DNA of 64,000 nucleotides, taken from NCBI GenBank assembly GCA_946406115.1, contig OX291557.1, positions 9,828,501-9,892,500 of the forward strand, written 5' to 3'. This DNA comes from Apoda limacodes (lineage: Eukaryota > Arthropoda > Insecta > Lepidoptera > Limacodidae). Below the pieces are notes generated by a model. That model did no database searches. It worked only from the letters and a program-made list of their open reading frames with translations, and was not told where the DNA came from. Made by a program: the position numbers and the translations under genes. Below, one piece after another: positions 63,402 to 64,000 of this stretch; position 1 is the stretch's first letter, and every line of letters starts with the position of its first letter.

Positions 63402-64000
63402 GCACATACACAGATCATGTATCCAAAACTTTTTCATTCATGTATTACCTAACAGAGTACACATTGTCAGTCAGTACTGGTCAGTACACATTGTAGAACG
63501 CACATAGGGTTATATACTCAAAGGTCCTTAGGGACGAATAGAAAAAAAACAACCCAAAGTCTTGGCAGCTTAGTCTAAGACCTTAGTCTGTCCTTAAGGG
63601 TGAGTAGGAAAAAAAAAAAACAGCCGAATATTGTTTTATTGTTTTGTTGTGATTGATTTTGTCGTGCACAGAGAAATACTATACTAGAAACTGTGGTTGA
63701 ATATCGGAAATGGCAGGTTAGATAGATTTTGTTTTATTCAGTGGAACGTTGTAAATATTTCCTTTCATAGACTTGGATAACTTAGATATGGGTGATGAGA
63801 AGTAGGTTAGAACGCAGCTCAAGCTGCTGCTCACAGCTTAGCCACATGAATGAGGCTAGGTTCTAAAGCGCTAGAAAATACAAAGATTCTTCAAGAACTC
63901 ACTCTACCGGGCGAAAGCTTTAGCTAACTTTGTATGCTGTTCTGAAGCTAGTGATGCTTCCAGCAATTTTAGTATGGGAGCACAAGGAAACACTAAGAAA

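Overview
The window looks like nuclear DNA of a moth or butterfly (Lepidoptera). It is AT-rich, its genes have many exons with GT-AG introns, and it is packed with dispersed repeats that I recognise from lepidopteran genomes: 5S-rRNA-derived and tRNA-derived SINEs, a family starting with a GCCAAGTGCGAGTCGGAC core, SINE-like units ending in TTATAATATTAGTATGG, and LINE tails. No bacterial, CRISPR, rRNA or true tRNA features were seen.

Four protein-coding genes are supported. Two are tandem plus-strand paralogues, each of nine coding exons, encoding DUF389 (TIGR00341/TIGR00271-type hydrophobic domain) membrane proteins. Gene A spans 10056-25276 (618 aa) and gene B spans 29104-51467 (607 aa). The exon chains were assembled from splice sites and stay in frame from ATG to stop. 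Each protein has an N-terminal soluble region with a small alpha/beta-like sensor part, a multi-pass DUF389 core, and a polar C-terminal tail. Gene B keeps the family core motifs; gene A has lost some of them. The other two genes are a minus-strand tandem pair of Mpv17/PMP22-family proteins closest to MPV17L2 (54085-54732 and 57078-57686), each with one coding exon and a 5' UTR intron acceptor.

Layout: 0.5-9.7 kb is a graveyard of retroelements (Ty3/gypsy gag-protease, Jockey-like and other LINEs, 5S SINEs). 10-25.3 kb is gene A, with a mariner remnant and a 2.77 kb pogo-type element in intron 7. 25.3-29.1 kb is intergenic. 29.1-51.5 kb is gene B; its introns hold a 93-bp tandem repeat made from its own first splice donor, a Penelope-like fragment, foldback elements, a 1.76 kb element with 133-bp terminal inverted repeats, and a 3.4 kb hAT element with an intact 8-bp target duplication. 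54-57.8 kb holds the MPV17L2-like pair with a 0.95 kb TA-flanked element between them. 57.8-64 kb is repeat remnants, including a diverged ~490 bp duplication.

The main candidate for an undescribed biological system is the tandem DUF389 pair. The family has no established function that I know of, and the two copies have diverged in motifs and in exon structure. Functional statements for it are inference; the exon models rest directly on the sequence.
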